Below are positions 35,016-44,474 of a stretch of DNA of 64,000 nt, one piece after another. Where the stretch lies: assembly GCA_028285265.1 (NCBI GenBank), contig JANQPX010000051.1, positions 1-64,000 on the forward strand, read 5' to 3'. The DNA is from Geminicoccaceae bacterium. GTDB taxonomy: Bacteria > Pseudomonadota > Alphaproteobacteria > Geminicoccales > Geminicoccaceae. The notes beneath the pieces were generated by a model. The model was not told the origin of the DNA, made no database searches, and saw only the letters and a list, made by a program, of their open reading frames with translations. A program made the position numbers and the translations under genes. Numbering within the stretch: the first letter of the stretch is position 1; every line of letters begins with the position of its first letter.

Positions 35016-36452
35016 TTAGTCGGCTGCTCGGAAAGTAATTCCGCTAAGGCTGACCCATTCTTTATTCACTCGAATTGCCAGAACTCTTCCATCCTTATCA
35101 ATATCAACCCGTCCTGCAGCAACCTGCCCCCCGCCACCTGAAGTGGCGACTATGAACGTTTCTCGCGCCGCCGGACTGGTGGCAGGGGAAAGTCGAAAGA
35201 TGGGGCCACTAGAATTTGGATTTTCATTCTTAATTACGCCCCTAAGATGAACCACGCCTAGGCTATCCTTAAAATATGAAGCTCCGGCAAGGTTATTGTC
35301 AAATCTCACCCATGAATTTGCCAAATTGGCTGACCGCCAAGCCGACTGTCGCATTATCCCTTCTTTTGTGTCAAAATGAAACTTGTTGCTACCGTCTTTA
35401 AGTCGAATAAAAAGGCTTTTATCAACTGTAATAAATACACTGCCAGCTTGCCGGTAAAAGGATCCGTCGACCTCGACATGTTCACTTAAGTTGCCATTTA
35501 CAGTCAATCCACCGCTTGCATGAAGTGAACCTGAAACAGTAAGTTTGTGTTCGGGCGTGGCGGCGGTGCCAATCCCGACATTGCCACTTTCCGATACTTC
35601 CATTCTGGTATCGTTCTTTATTCTGAGGCTAATAGCAACAGGTGAATTGAGACTGGTTGTGCCGTTGTCGGACTGCAGTAGCGCATAGTTAGTGCGCTTA
35701 GTCTGGTCCAAGGCGCTCGTACCGAAAAATGCATTACGCGAACTAGCCGGCCAAGAGCCGATGCTGAGAGATCCTGACATGATTCTCCCGCTGACATGCA
35801 GAGTTTCGCTCGGATTTGTAGTGCCAACACCTACTTTGCCATTTTGCACAGTCAGGACATCTTCCGTGCCGCTACCCAGCATCATGCGGTTGGTTCCACC
35901 TTCTGCCCGTATACGTACATCACCACCGAATCTGCCCGTAAGGGTAACGCCGAGCTTGAACCGAAGAGCCTCATTCCCGACCCGAATGTCACCCTCCGTC
36001 GTCGTCAGGTTCCCTTGCCCGCCGGTGATGTCGAGCTTGGCAGCGGGATTGATCGTCGACACCCCAAGGTTCCCGGTTTCACGGTCGATAAACAAACGAC
36101 TCAAGCCTTTATTATCGCCGATGCTAAAGCCGGGCCTTGCGGTCGATGGGTCTGTCGCCTTGGCGCGCGGATTGAGGCTCAAGATCCAATGGGGATGGTC
36201 CTCGGCAAAATCCCAATAGAAATTTAGCGCTCGTTTTTGGCCGTTGTCTGGTTCTGAGGCTTCAATATTGAGAGGTTCCCCAGGTCCCTTTACAAGACCA
36301 TCGTCCCTTGCATTTGGTACGCTGTCAATGAACTCGGCAAAGTTGCTCTCTGTCGGGATTGCGTTCTTGACAAAATATGACCTGAGGGCGGAACGGCTCT
36401 TGATTCTGTTGCTGATGTCCATAGCTGCTTTCTGTCTCGTTGATTTGTTCAT
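35016..36452 (-). CDS. eCIS tail fibre / receptor-binding protein
   Basis: 478 residues starting at ATG 36452 (ATGA overlap with the baseplate gene). N-terminal attachment domain: MDISNRIKSRSALRSYFVKN then AIPTESNFAEFIDSV. The shaft carries repeats of the GVGTTNPSETLHVSGRI, GIGTAATPEHKLTVSGSLH and GVSTINPAAKLDITGG type, common in trimeric phage fibres. The C-terminal ~150 residues are beta-rich and probably form the receptor-binding tip. The DNA for the distal half is visibly AT-richer than the neighbours, with codons such as TTA, ATA and AAA, suggesting recent exchange of the tip. Target cell unknown. Confidence 0.75.
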   Translation of the reverse strand: MNKSTRQKAAMDISNRIKSRSALRSYFVKNAIPTESNFAEFIDSVPNARDDGLVKGPGEPLNIEASEPDNGQKRALNFYWDFAEDHPHWILSLNPRAKATDPSTARPGFSIGDNKGLSRLFIDRETGNLGVSTINPAAKLDITGGQGNLTTTEGDIRVGNEALRFKLGVTLTGRFGGDVRIRAEGGTNRMMLGSGTEDVLTVQNGKVGVGTTNPSETLHVSGRIMSGSLSIGSWPASSRNAFFGTSALDQTKRTNYALLQSDNGTTSLNSPVAISLRIKNDTRMEVSESGNVGIGTAATPEHKLTVSGSLHASGGLTVNGNLSEHVEVDGSFYRQAGSVFITVDKSLFIRLKDGSNKFHFDTKEGIMRQSAWRSANLANSWVRFDNNLAGASYFKDSLGVVHLRGVIKNENPNSSGPIFRLSPATSPAARETFIVATSGGGGQVAAGRVDIDKDGRVLAIRVNKEWVSLSGITFRAAD

Positions 36453-39400
36453 CCAGGAGTGTCGGCTCCACTGTTAGGGCCGATTTTGAAATCCAACTCG
36501 ATCTTCATGTAATTGATGCCGGCGAAGGCATCCTCGTCAAAGACCTCGTCCACAATGAAATCCAACTCATGCTTTCTCGCCGCAACCAACACGCCGTCTA
36601 CTCTTTCGGCCTCGACGAAGTAGCCGTCGGTCTCGGTCGGCTCCGCTTGGACGAAGGTTCGTCCATTGTCGTTGCTGCTGAACAATCTGATATCAGCCAG
36701 AAAGTCGACATAGTCGCGTCCATCAAGGAAATTGATGATGCTGTTCGCGTAGATCCGGCTGCCGATGGCGATATCTGCCCCCTCATCATAGGCCCAGGGC
36801 GACAGGAACCGGTTGAGGTCATCGTTAAGCCTTTCAGCGTAGAAGCCATGATCAAAACCCGGCATGAAACGCACGCCCACCCGAATCTTGACCGTCACAT
36901 AGTGAGGATTGACCACGTCGACCTTGACGAACGGCGGCGTGAGGTCGGCGAGATAGCTCTCGATATCCTTGAGCAAATCGGCCGGGGCTTTGGGTTCGAA
37001 GGGATCAAATGGCAAACGGCCGCGAACATCGGGAATCACGACCACTTTCAATCGGCCTGGATCGTCAGGATCTCGCGACATGTCCGCCGGCACGCATTTC
37101 GCCTTATAGATCTCCGGGAAGCGGTTCAGGATCAGCCGCTCGTAATCCCAGGCCGTGAGAGCGCGCTGTTTATGACGCAGCCTTTCGCTGACCCGGGTGT
37201 AGAAGATCTTGTCTTCTTCCTTCGGCTTGCCACCAAAGGACGTATAGGGCTGAACGGCCTCGGCTACTGATGGGATCCTTGGATCGAAGGCGGCAATACT
37301 GTTTTTGGGCAAAGGGGTAAGGTAGTGATCCGACGCGTTGTCGTTGTCGACAAAGGTCGCGGAGATCGCCTGGGCATGCAGGTCGATCACATCGCAGACA
37401 CTCTCGCTATGCTGCCGGATGGCCGCGCGAAGCCAGTAATGATCCGAAGGCAGACGCGTGCTCGGCTCGGCTGGCCTGAGCTCGAACTCGATAATGCCGC
37501 TATTGATCAGGCCGCGGGTCGTGTCCAGCTTGATGCCACCATTGGCAAGGCTGATCCAACGGTCGCCGCTCAAATAGCTCCATTCCACGGGAGCTGGCTC
37601 AAGGTCGGGATTAGCGCTCCCCTCGGCCATCTGGAACAGTACCGCCAGGTCCTGGGGCGGATCGGCATCGCTGATCCCGAGATAAAGCTCACCCTCGACA
37701 GGATAGTCAGGCAGGAAACGGACGCTATCGCCAGGGGTTTCAGGCCTGACCTCGCTATAACCGAACGGGTGGAGATGGAAGACGCGATGAGGATCGGTGG
37801 CGGACCGGCCCTCGCTCAGATCGATTTCCAACGATGCACTATAGGCGACGCTCAGCTGTTTGATCTTCGGTGTGTAGGGCGGCTTGATAACATACTGATC
37901 GACCTTGATATCGTTCGGCGGCGGATCCTCACTCGCCAGAGCCTTGGCCAATTGCGCGGCCTTGAGCGCTGCGACGGCAGGGTAGGACTGGTGTTGGAAG
38001 TCCGGTGGCTGCAGTTCCCATCGCACGTAGCTATCCCAGTCGAGCAAGTTTCTTCCATCGACCGGTTCGGGGCTCGTTCGAGTGCTGCCATCCGCGCGCC
38101 CGTTCTCTGACGCTATCGGGAAGTGAATCGTATGGGGTTTTTCGGCATCCTCCTTCGCAAAGAGCTCGGCCTCCTTCGAGACCACGCTCAAATGTCTGTC
38201 GATAAGATCTATGTCGGCCTTGAACGCCCAAGGTGAATCTCGATTGTCCGTTGGATAGTTCGCATAATGCTGAGCGAGATCATTGGGGACGCCCATCCAC
38301 GCCACGCGAAAGGTGAGCTGCTCCAATTGCTTGCCATGAAGCTCCGGATGGCCGAGATAGAAACGCGATCCCACGGCCGGGCTATGGCCAAACGGTTCGA
38401 ACGGTTTCTTGAGATCCAGTTCCACCTGATCGTTTTGCGCGACGAGATCGCTCAACCCGGTGATCCACTCGTCCGACGCCGGCTCTCCAACCTCGGCTTT
38501 CAGGTGAACATGGTGGAGCAAGAGATGTTCGAAAGCGGCGTAGTCGGTTGCAAAATACTCGTCTTTCTCACTCTCCTCTCCATCCTCCTTGCCCTGCCAT
38601 TTCTGGCGCAGCATGAGCCGAAGTACGGGCCATGAATGGTCAAGCATGGTTTCGTCATCGCCGAGGACGACGATCGGATCGACCTGCTCGGAGAATGTCA
38701 GATCGAGCTGCAGGGCCGAGCCTGTTTGTTCCGACTCTTGGCCGGTATCGCGCAACGTTTGATAGTCACCATGTCGGACCTGCAGCAAGTCCGGCGATAC
38801 CCAACCTTTCTCCGTGCTGACCTGAATTTGAAACGGGCCTTTTTCGTTCTCTTCGGAGCCTTCTTCTTCGAAGGCGTCCTTGATCTTCTTCCTGTCGTAG
38901 GTGCCCTCGTCGAAACCCAAGGTGAGCACGATTCTGCGCTGGCCGGCACTCAACGCCAAAAGCGGCGATTCAATGCCCCAGCCCATGTTCTCAGCGGGCG
39001 GATTTTCTCGTTCGGCTCTCCCGATAGCCCCGCCAAAGGTTTTCCAACGCTGGGTGTCGCCGTCCGCCCCAGTTGATGAGGGAGTCAGATCTGGATGAGC
39101 GTGAAGATTGATCCACTCTTCGATTTGCGGCACCGGGTCGGGCAAGCCTTCGCGCACGCGCTGCGCGATCTCCAGAATTCGAATGACCCGATCCCAGTCA
39201 ACGTCTGCGGCTGGATTTTCTTTAAGGTGCTCTTGCGTTGTTTCGAGGAACTGAAAATCGGGATCGCGGGCAACGTAGTCGCGCAGGCGCCGAAGCGGGT
39301 CAGCGGCAGCCTGCGCGGGATCCTCGCCAAGCACGTGATGGATCAAGGCGTTGAATGGGCCTGGCGGGTTCGTGGCCTCTTTTCGGACATTCTCCAATCG

Positions 39401-40924
39401 CTCTAGTCGGCGCTTGAAAACCTTGGACCGGTGGACCTCCGTCAGGATACCATCAACACGATCCCAATTTCGGCTGGTCGCATCGAAATCCGCCGTCTCG
39501 GCGACCAATATGACGTAGGCAAAGTTCTCCGCTGACATGTTGAAATAGGTTTCGAGTTCGATCAGCGCTGCATAGTATGCGTCAAGATCGTCAAAGCCCC
39601 TTGATGCAAAGTCGATGGGACCGATCGCGGCCTCAAGATTGGCCGTAAAGGCGCTCGGGTCGAAGTCAACGTCGTCCTCTTGGGGTAGCCGGTAAGACGC
39701 ATCGCCTCGTTTCTCTTGTCCCGCAAGCTCCAGGATGCGGTTAATGCCTGCCCATTCGTTGTCGATCAGATCCTTGACTTGCATCATATCGACGAAGTCT
39801 TGGAAGTTTTCGAAAAACAGGCGCTCGCGCACGAATGTCTTGACGTCCTCGCGCACGCGCTGATCGTAGAGATCGTCGATCGTCTCGACCTGGGTTAGCC
39901 CGCCAAAGTCGGGGACGGCGCCCAACGCTTTTTCGAGATTGGCGTCAAAATCTCTGGGGTCGTCCGGCTGCAGCTCGAAATCTGGATCGCCGCTGCGTGC
40001 CCTGCCCATGATCTCCAGCTTGCCGTTGATCTGCTGCCATTCCGCCTCGTCGTCGTCACGCTGTTGCTTCAGCTGCATCATCTCACGCAGCTCGAACAGC
40101 TTCATGAAGAGGCCTGTGGCGGTGAATTCGATCAGACCCTGGAGAATCAGCAACGCAGCATAGTCGATTTCCCGTGCGCGCTCGCCGGTGCCGTAAGTCG
40201 GCAGAGAATCGCCCGGCAGCGGATCACCCAAAGCGATCTCCAGCATGGCCATGAAGCGATCCCGTTTGGTGCCTTTGTCAGCAATGCGCGCTTCACGCAG
40301 GCCGGTCACCCTTCTCTCGGCGAACACGGCGCGTCGACGCGCGATCTGCGCATGATTGACGATGATCCGCCGGTCCGTACGATAGCGACGCTCGCGCCCG
40401 AGACGATCCTTGCCGGCGGCAAGCAGACGGCCTTCGGGCACCTCGACCTCGAGCGTTCTGGGAGCTGGACGTAGCAGGACGTGAACCCGATCCGGCACGG
40501 CCGCCTGCTTGGTCATCTTCAGGAGATCCAGGTAGTAGAAATCCAGATGCCGTTTGGTGATCGTGTTCAAGCTGCTTTGCGCATGACGCAGCAGTTTCAA
40601 ATAGCATAGCAGCAACGCGAAGTGCGGGCGCTCGAACGGCGCCCGCTGGCCTGACTCGACGCTGTTAGGATCTTCCGCGTAAGCGGACGCCTGGCGCAAG
40701 AAGTCGGGGTCCGTGCCGATCAACCCACGCCAATCGCTGACAGGCTGGTTCCGAGCATCAAAATACCTAAGCTCGCAGGCATACTTTTGGAGAAAAGCCA
40801 AATGATCCTGCAAGCTACGCTCGTCCACGGGTGCATAAGTCGGGTCCAACGCAGCTTGTGGCCGGTCGGCTTGGCTGGTGCCGTCTCGGTTCCCCGCATT
40901 GGGTGATGAGGGATGCCTGGTCAT
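36449..40924 (-). CDS. eCIS baseplate protein (Afp11/gp6, J-like)
   Basis: Very large baseplate wedge protein, 1491 residues from ATG 40924 (AAGGCG just upstream, 11 bp after the tip-protein stop); the frame is open further up but overlaps the previous genes without homology. N-terminal domain: RSLQDHLAFLQKYACELRYF, typical of Afp11. Middle: charged helical insert (about residues 190-650). C-terminal J-like module: FYTRVSERLRHKQRALTAWD then YERLILNRFPEIYKAKCVP, and DVVNPHYVTVKIRVGVRFMP. Homologues are usually around 900-1000 residues or more, so the helical insertion is long. It overlaps the fibre gene by ATGA. Confidence 0.88.
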   Translation of the reverse strand: MTRHPSSPNAGNRDGTSQADRPQAALDPTYAPVDERSLQDHLAFLQKYACELRYFDARNQPVSDWRGLIGTDPDFLRQASAYAEDPNSVESGQRAPFERPHFALLLCYLKLLRHAQSSLNTITKRHLDFYYLDLLKMTKQAAVPDRVHVLLRPAPRTLEVEVPEGRLLAAGKDRLGRERRYRTDRRIIVNHAQIARRRAVFAERRVTGLREARIADKGTKRDRFMAMLEIALGDPLPGDSLPTYGTGERAREIDYAALLILQGLIEFTATGLFMKLFELREMMQLKQQRDDDEAEWQQINGKLEIMGRARSGDPDFELQPDDPRDFDANLEKALGAVPDFGGLTQVETIDDLYDQRVREDVKTFVRERLFFENFQDFVDMMQVKDLIDNEWAGINRILELAGQEKRGDASYRLPQEDDVDFDPSAFTANLEAAIGPIDFASRGFDDLDAYYAALIELETYFNMSAENFAYVILVAETADFDATSRNWDRVDGILTEVHRSKVFKRRLERLENVRKEATNPPGPFNALIHHVLGEDPAQAAADPLRRLRDYVARDPDFQFLETTQEHLKENPAADVDWDRVIRILEIAQRVREGLPDPVPQIEEWINLHAHPDLTPSSTGADGDTQRWKTFGGAIGRAERENPPAENMGWGIESPLLALSAGQRRIVLTLGFDEGTYDRKKIKDAFEEEGSEENEKGPFQIQVSTEKGWVSPDLLQVRHGDYQTLRDTGQESEQTGSALQLDLTFSEQVDPIVVLGDDETMLDHSWPVLRLMLRQKWQGKEDGEESEKDEYFATDYAAFEHLLLHHVHLKAEVGEPASDEWITGLSDLVAQNDQVELDLKKPFEPFGHSPAVGSRFYLGHPELHGKQLEQLTFRVAWMGVPNDLAQHYANYPTDNRDSPWAFKADIDLIDRHLSVVSKEAELFAKEDAEKPHTIHFPIASENGRADGSTRTSPEPVDGRNLLDWDSYVRWELQPPDFQHQSYPAVAALKAAQLAKALASEDPPPNDIKVDQYVIKPPYTPKIKQLSVAYSASLEIDLSEGRSATDPHRVFHLHPFGYSEVRPETPGDSVRFLPDYPVEGELYLGISDADPPQDLAVLFQMAEGSANPDLEPAPVEWSYLSGDRWISLANGGIKLDTTRGLINSGIIEFELRPAEPSTRLPSDHYWLRAAIRQHSESVCDVIDLHAQAISATFVDNDNASDHYLTPLPKNSIAAFDPRIPSVAEAVQPYTSFGGKPKEEDKIFYTRVSERLRHKQRALTAWDYERLILNRFPEIYKAKCVPADMSRDPDDPGRLKVVVIPDVRGRLPFDPFEPKAPADLLKDIESYLADLTPPFVKVDVVNPHYVTVKIRVGVRFMPGFDHGFYAERLNDDLNRFLSPWAYDEGADIAIGSRIYANSIINFLDGRDYVDFLADIRLFSSNDNGRTFVQAEPTETDGYFVEAERVDGVLVAARKHELDFIVDEVFDEDAFAGINYMKIELDFKIGPNSGADTPG

Positions 40925-40935
40925 ATCGCCTTGCC

Positions 40936-41370
40936 CTAGGTCCCCGTCAGCTTGGTATTGGTCGTGATGAAGCTTCCGCTGCCTGAATATTGTGGTGTCG
41001 CATCTGGTATCGGCGATCCGGGGCCTGGAGGCGGCTGCTGTGCCGGGCTCTGCACCTCGAATTTGGCAGTGAAGCTTCCTCCCTTGAGCAAGACCGCCTT
41101 GCCACCGCTCTTCGTATGCTGCGCCGTCTGATCCGATGCCAGCGAATCGATGGAGAGGGTTCCCGTTCCGGGGATCGAGTATTGCGGCGTCATGTAGGTG
41201 CATCCGGGCACTGATACGCTGGCTTCATCGCCCTCGACGCAAAACGCCTTGCCATCCAGTGTCGCCGGTCCGCTGCCCTCTAGGGTGCCAGGTTGAACAA
41301 CCACGGTCGCTGCACCGAAACTGGGCAGGAAGCTCGCTTGGTCGTCATGGATCAAAATGTAATCGCTCAC
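40936..41370 (-). CDS. eCIS spike-tip PAAR-like protein (Afp10-like)
   Basis: Caps the central spike and may carry effectors. 144 residues from GTG 41370, which has GAGG 9 nt upstream and places DYILIHDDQASFLPSFGAAT at the N-terminus as in homologues; the frame is open to 41412 but overlaps gp25. Low-complexity Gly/Ser/Pro strands (GTLEGSGPATLDGKAFCVEG, YMTPQYSIPGTGTLSIDSLA, PQYSGSGSFITTNTKLTGT) are typical of this tip family. Short cysteines in FCVEG and GCTYM could bind metal or form a disulfide (inference). Confidence 0.8.
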   Translation of the reverse strand: MSDYILIHDDQASFLPSFGAATVVVQPGTLEGSGPATLDGKAFCVEGDEASVSVPGCTYMTPQYSIPGTGTLSIDSLASDQTAQHTKSGGKAVLLKGGSFTAKFEVQSPAQQPPPGPGSPIPDATPQYSGSGSFITTNTKLTGT

Positions 41371-41386
41371 GTTCTTTGGCCTCAGC

Positions 41387-41803
41387 TCATGGTCGTGCCG
41401 CACTGGCCTCATTGATGTAGAAGGGATAGACCATGTTGTAGCGGGAGTTGGTGCCGCGCACGGTGTAGTCGACGGAGATCAGCAACACACCGTCGTCGGC
41501 CTCGGACTGCTCGACCAGAAGCCCATCCAGCTTCACGCGCGGCTCGTGGTAGAGAATGGCGTCGGAAATGATTTGACGCATCGTGTTCTGAAGCCCCTGG
41601 TCGATTTCCTCAAACGCAAAGCGCGTCATGTCGCAGCCATAGCGCTCCTGCATCAGCCTCTCGCCCGGCTGTGTCGCCAGCAGGATTTGCAGGCTTTGAT
41701 GAATATCCTCGTCGGCGGAGACCATGGCGATATCCGATCCTTCGCGGGAGAAGGAGGGCGGAAAGCTCCAGCCTGTGCCGAGAAACGAAGCCCTGTCCGC
41801 CAA
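41387..41803 (-). CDS. eCIS baseplate protein gp25-like (Afp9)
   Basis: T4 gp25-family baseplate protein linking wedge, hub and sheath; 138 residues. Start TTG 41803 is preferred: GAGGGA lies 7 nt upstream and the protein then begins LADRASFLGTGWSFPPSFSR like its homologues, while the longer frame to 41977 overlaps the 65-aa gene. Conserved gp25 motifs: HQSLQILLATQPGERLMQER then YGCDMTRFAFEE, with the EPR region EPRVKLDG. It lies 4 bp after the small upstream gene. Confidence 0.85.
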   Translation of the reverse strand: MADRASFLGTGWSFPPSFSREGSDIAMVSADEDIHQSLQILLATQPGERLMQERYGCDMTRFAFEEIDQGLQNTMRQIISDAILYHEPRVKLDGLLVEQSEADDGVLLISVDYTVRGTNSRYNMVYPFYINEASAARP

Positions 41804-41807
41804 GAGT

Positions 41808-42005
41808 CTATCCCTCGGCTGCCGAGCTCTTGGGTGCCAGCTTGGACACCTTTGCCGTGTCGGTGTCATGGTTGTCCAGCTGCTCTGCCGCCTGCTCTTG
41901 CAGCTTGGCCACCAAGGTATAGACCTTGGCGAATGGCAGTTGCCCCAGCCCTTCCAGAATGACGTTGGCCTCGTCAATCGTGACCTTCAGGTTAATGTCT
42001 TTCAT
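41808..42005 (-). CDS. Small conserved eCIS/phage-type protein
   Basis: 65 residues if started at ATG 42005 (GAGG 9 nt upstream); ATG 42014 and GTG 42020 are in-frame alternatives. The core INLKVTIDEANVILEGLGQL and PFAKVYTLVAKLQEQAAEQL matches a small protein commonly found near phage and contractile-injection structural genes; no function is known to me. Encoded between spike and gp25, with only 4 bp to the gp25 start, so probably part of baseplate assembly (context only). Confidence 0.7.
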   Translation of the reverse strand: MKDINLKVTIDEANVILEGLGQLPFAKVYTLVAKLQEQAAEQLDNHDTDTAKVSKLAPKSSAAEG

Positions 42006-42067
42006 GCGTTTCATCCTCACTTCAGTTCCGGCAAGTCGGCGCCGCCGCGGCTTCCTTCTTCAAAACT

Positions 42068-43705
42068 TCACTTGATCTCGACCTGGCTGCCAGCGATCTC
42101 CACATTGCCACTTGCCTCGACCTTGAAATCACCGTTGCTCGTGATCGAGACACCATTGCTATCCATGGTCATGATGTTGTCATGCTGGTCGACGATCTGA
42201 ATCGATTCGGCATCATCGTCGAGCAGGATCTTGTTGCCTTGCGCCGTCTCGATATGAAGTGCTGCCTTCTCGGCATCGACGAAGCGGATCTTGGTGCCAG
42301 ATTTGGTCACGATCCCCTTGTCGATATTATCTTCCGACAAGGTCGCAAAGTCTTCGGGCGCCGCCATCGCTGAGCTGTGCATGGAACCGAGCACCACGGC
42401 CTGGCGCGGATCGTTGTTGAAGAACCCGACGACCACCTCGTCGCCGGGCTCAGGCCGGAAGAACACGCCTCTGCCGTCGCCGGCATCAGGCGATGCCAGC
42501 CTTGCCCAGACGAAAGCGTCGTCCGCCCCGATGGCAGGCAGGGCGACACGAACACGCCATTGCTCATCGGGATCTTCTTCAAAAGCGTCGATCACGCCGA
42601 TTTGCAAACCAGATGCTGCCGGCAGCAAGCCCGCGGCGGGCGCGATTTGGATATCCGGCTTCTGGCTGAACCAATCCGGGCTCAGGCCGACCTGAAGATC
42701 CGTTCGCCACCCCTGATCGTCGACGCGATGGCGAACACCGGTCACCAAGGTGGTGCCGCCGAACCGGTCCCCGATGCCGGCCAGCTCGATGATATCCATA
42801 GGCTTGATGGATGCGTCGCCGCGCACCGACATCCGTCCTCGGATCATGGCCATGCGGCTGCGCCGCATCCTGGCATTGGCCCAGCTCTGCAACTCTTCCG
42901 ATGCCAGAGGGACCTGATGCGATAGGGTAGGGGGCTCAAATCCGATGCGCTCGGCGAGAGAGGCAGGATCAAGATTGCCCTGTGAGAGCGCAAAATTCTC
43001 CGCAGCGCTCGGCTGCGTGGTCTGCTGCTGGTCAAGATCCCAGGCGACGGCGTCCATCCCCGGGCTCTGATTGATCGTGTCAAGCTCGAACTCGAAATCG
43101 AAAATATCGCTGATGCCAAACTCGAAACGATGACGGGGCGAACCGGACAAATCGATCTTGCTTACCGTGACCGCACCGTCGTCCACGAGCACGAGCAGGC
43201 CTAGAACATCGGCACGCGCCAGCATGAAATCCCAGTTGCTCACGTCATACTGAACAAGCTCTGCATGCCGGGGTTCGGTCGGTGCCACGTTACCTTTCGT
43301 AAGACCGGCATCCTCGATCAGCCTGCCGATGACGTCGCCGTCGGAAACGTCGCGAAACACAGCACTATGTCTCGGATGGGTCAGCTTCACGGCTGGGTCC
43401 TTGATCGAGACCGTCGAGATCGAGCCCTCTGCGCCTGCTTGGATGGTTTGGCGTACCACCTTGCCCTTCATCAAGGTAGTGTCCGCCTGGCCTTCATATC
43501 TGAGCCTGATCTCGATGTCCTTGCCGGGCTCAAAGAACGCCGAATCGCCGACCGGAAACGCCTGGCGGGCGACATTGCCGTCCAGCAAGGTCAGCTCTGC
43601 GTCCGGAACGCGGTTCACCTCTTTCGTGACATCGATCGACAGCAGGCTGAAGCTGGGATCCATTTCCCGGCCGTCGCTCAAGATCGTTGGTGTGATGGCG
43701 CTCAT
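42068..43705 (-). CDS. eCIS central spike/hub protein, VgrG/gp5-gp27-like (Afp8)
   Basis: Trimeric spike that leads the injected tube; 545 residues. N-terminal gp27-like hub: RVPDAELTLLDGNVARQAFP and EPGKDIEIRLRYEGQADTTL, then SNWDFMLARADVLGLLVLVD. Middle OB-fold (baseplate V/gp5): IGVIDAFEEDPDEQWRVRVA, FVWARLASPDAGDGRGVFFR, PEPGDEVVVGFFNNDPRQAV. C-terminal beta helix with short repeats (ILLDDDAESIQIVDQHDNIM, GNVEIAGSQVEIK). No lysozyme or extra toxin domain. ATG 43705 overlaps the Afp7 stop (ATGA). Confidence 0.9.
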   Translation of the reverse strand: MSAITPTILSDGREMDPSFSLLSIDVTKEVNRVPDAELTLLDGNVARQAFPVGDSAFFEPGKDIEIRLRYEGQADTTLMKGKVVRQTIQAGAEGSISTVSIKDPAVKLTHPRHSAVFRDVSDGDVIGRLIEDAGLTKGNVAPTEPRHAELVQYDVSNWDFMLARADVLGLLVLVDDGAVTVSKIDLSGSPRHRFEFGISDIFDFEFELDTINQSPGMDAVAWDLDQQQTTQPSAAENFALSQGNLDPASLAERIGFEPPTLSHQVPLASEELQSWANARMRRSRMAMIRGRMSVRGDASIKPMDIIELAGIGDRFGGTTLVTGVRHRVDDQGWRTDLQVGLSPDWFSQKPDIQIAPAAGLLPAASGLQIGVIDAFEEDPDEQWRVRVALPAIGADDAFVWARLASPDAGDGRGVFFRPEPGDEVVVGFFNNDPRQAVVLGSMHSSAMAAPEDFATLSEDNIDKGIVTKSGTKIRFVDAEKAALHIETAQGNKILLDDDAESIQIVDQHDNIMTMDSNGVSITSNGDFKVEASGNVEIAGSQVEIK

Positions 43706-44418
43706 CGCGAGGCCTGGTTCCTCGACCCGTCCGGTAAGGGCGGAAAGAGGAGTTCCTCGCCCGGCGTCAGATTGCGAAAGTCATCGAGGTCGTTGAAGTC
43801 GGCGACGAACAAATAGTGTTCGGAACTCCCATAGATCTCCCTGGAGAGCAACGGCAAGGTGTCGCCGCTCTTCACCAGTCGGGCATGGGTCAAATCCGGC
43901 GAACTGGTGGCGTCCTGAAGCTGACGCCTGTCGGGCTCGACATTGGACTTGAGGACAACGTCCAACTCCGCACGCAGCGCCTTACCATTCTTGTCGAAAC
44001 TGGTGTAGGTGACATCGACCTTGCTCAGCCGGCATCGGAAATTGAGATCGCCCCATTTCAGGATTAGGTAGCGGGGTTCGTGAATTTCGCCGTCCTTTTG
44101 GAAGGTCAGCTCGAGAAACTCGTCGACACGTTCCTGCACGGTTGGTGGCGAACCGAGTTGCAAGATGCCGATCTCGTGAACACCCGTGCCATCCAGGAAA
44201 AGCTTGATGTTGAGATCGGACGGCTTGTTGTACGAGTAGGGCGCGTCTTGATCGGAGCTGCCAATTCCCTGGCCGCGCCCGTAGACGATCTCATAGCTCT
44301 GCTTGAGCGATTCAGGATTGAACATGGCCTCGAAGTTGCCGACGCTTTGCGTACGCTCAACGTCCTGGTAGGCCTCAATCTTGAGCTTATCGAGCTTGAA
44401 TGGACTCCCTATGGCCAT
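43702..44418 (-). CDS. eCIS tube-hub adaptor with LysM-like domain (Afp7)
   Basis: Adaptor joining the spike to the inner tube; 238 residues. N-terminal CIS tube domain: VGNFEAMFNPESLKQSYEIV and YSYNKPSDLNIKLFLDGTGV. C-terminal LysM-like fold: ARLVKSGDTLPLLSREIYGS then DLDDFRNLTPGEELLFPPLP. Length and order match Afp7/Pvc7. It starts 56 bp downstream of the 361-aa gene and overlaps the spike gene by 4 bp. Confidence 0.9.
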   Translation of the reverse strand: MAIGSPFKLDKLKIEAYQDVERTQSVGNFEAMFNPESLKQSYEIVYGRGQGIGSSDQDAPYSYNKPSDLNIKLFLDGTGVHEIGILQLGSPPTVQERVDEFLELTFQKDGEIHEPRYLILKWGDLNFRCRLSKVDVTYTSFDKNGKALRAELDVVLKSNVEPDRRQLQDATSSPDLTHARLVKSGDTLPLLSREIYGSSEHYLFVADFNDLDDFRNLTPGEELLFPPLPDGSRNQASR

Positions 44419-44474
44419 CTCTTATCTCTTAGGGCTCGTTTTCTTGCGTTGTCGAATGAACTCATCGTTCTTTC

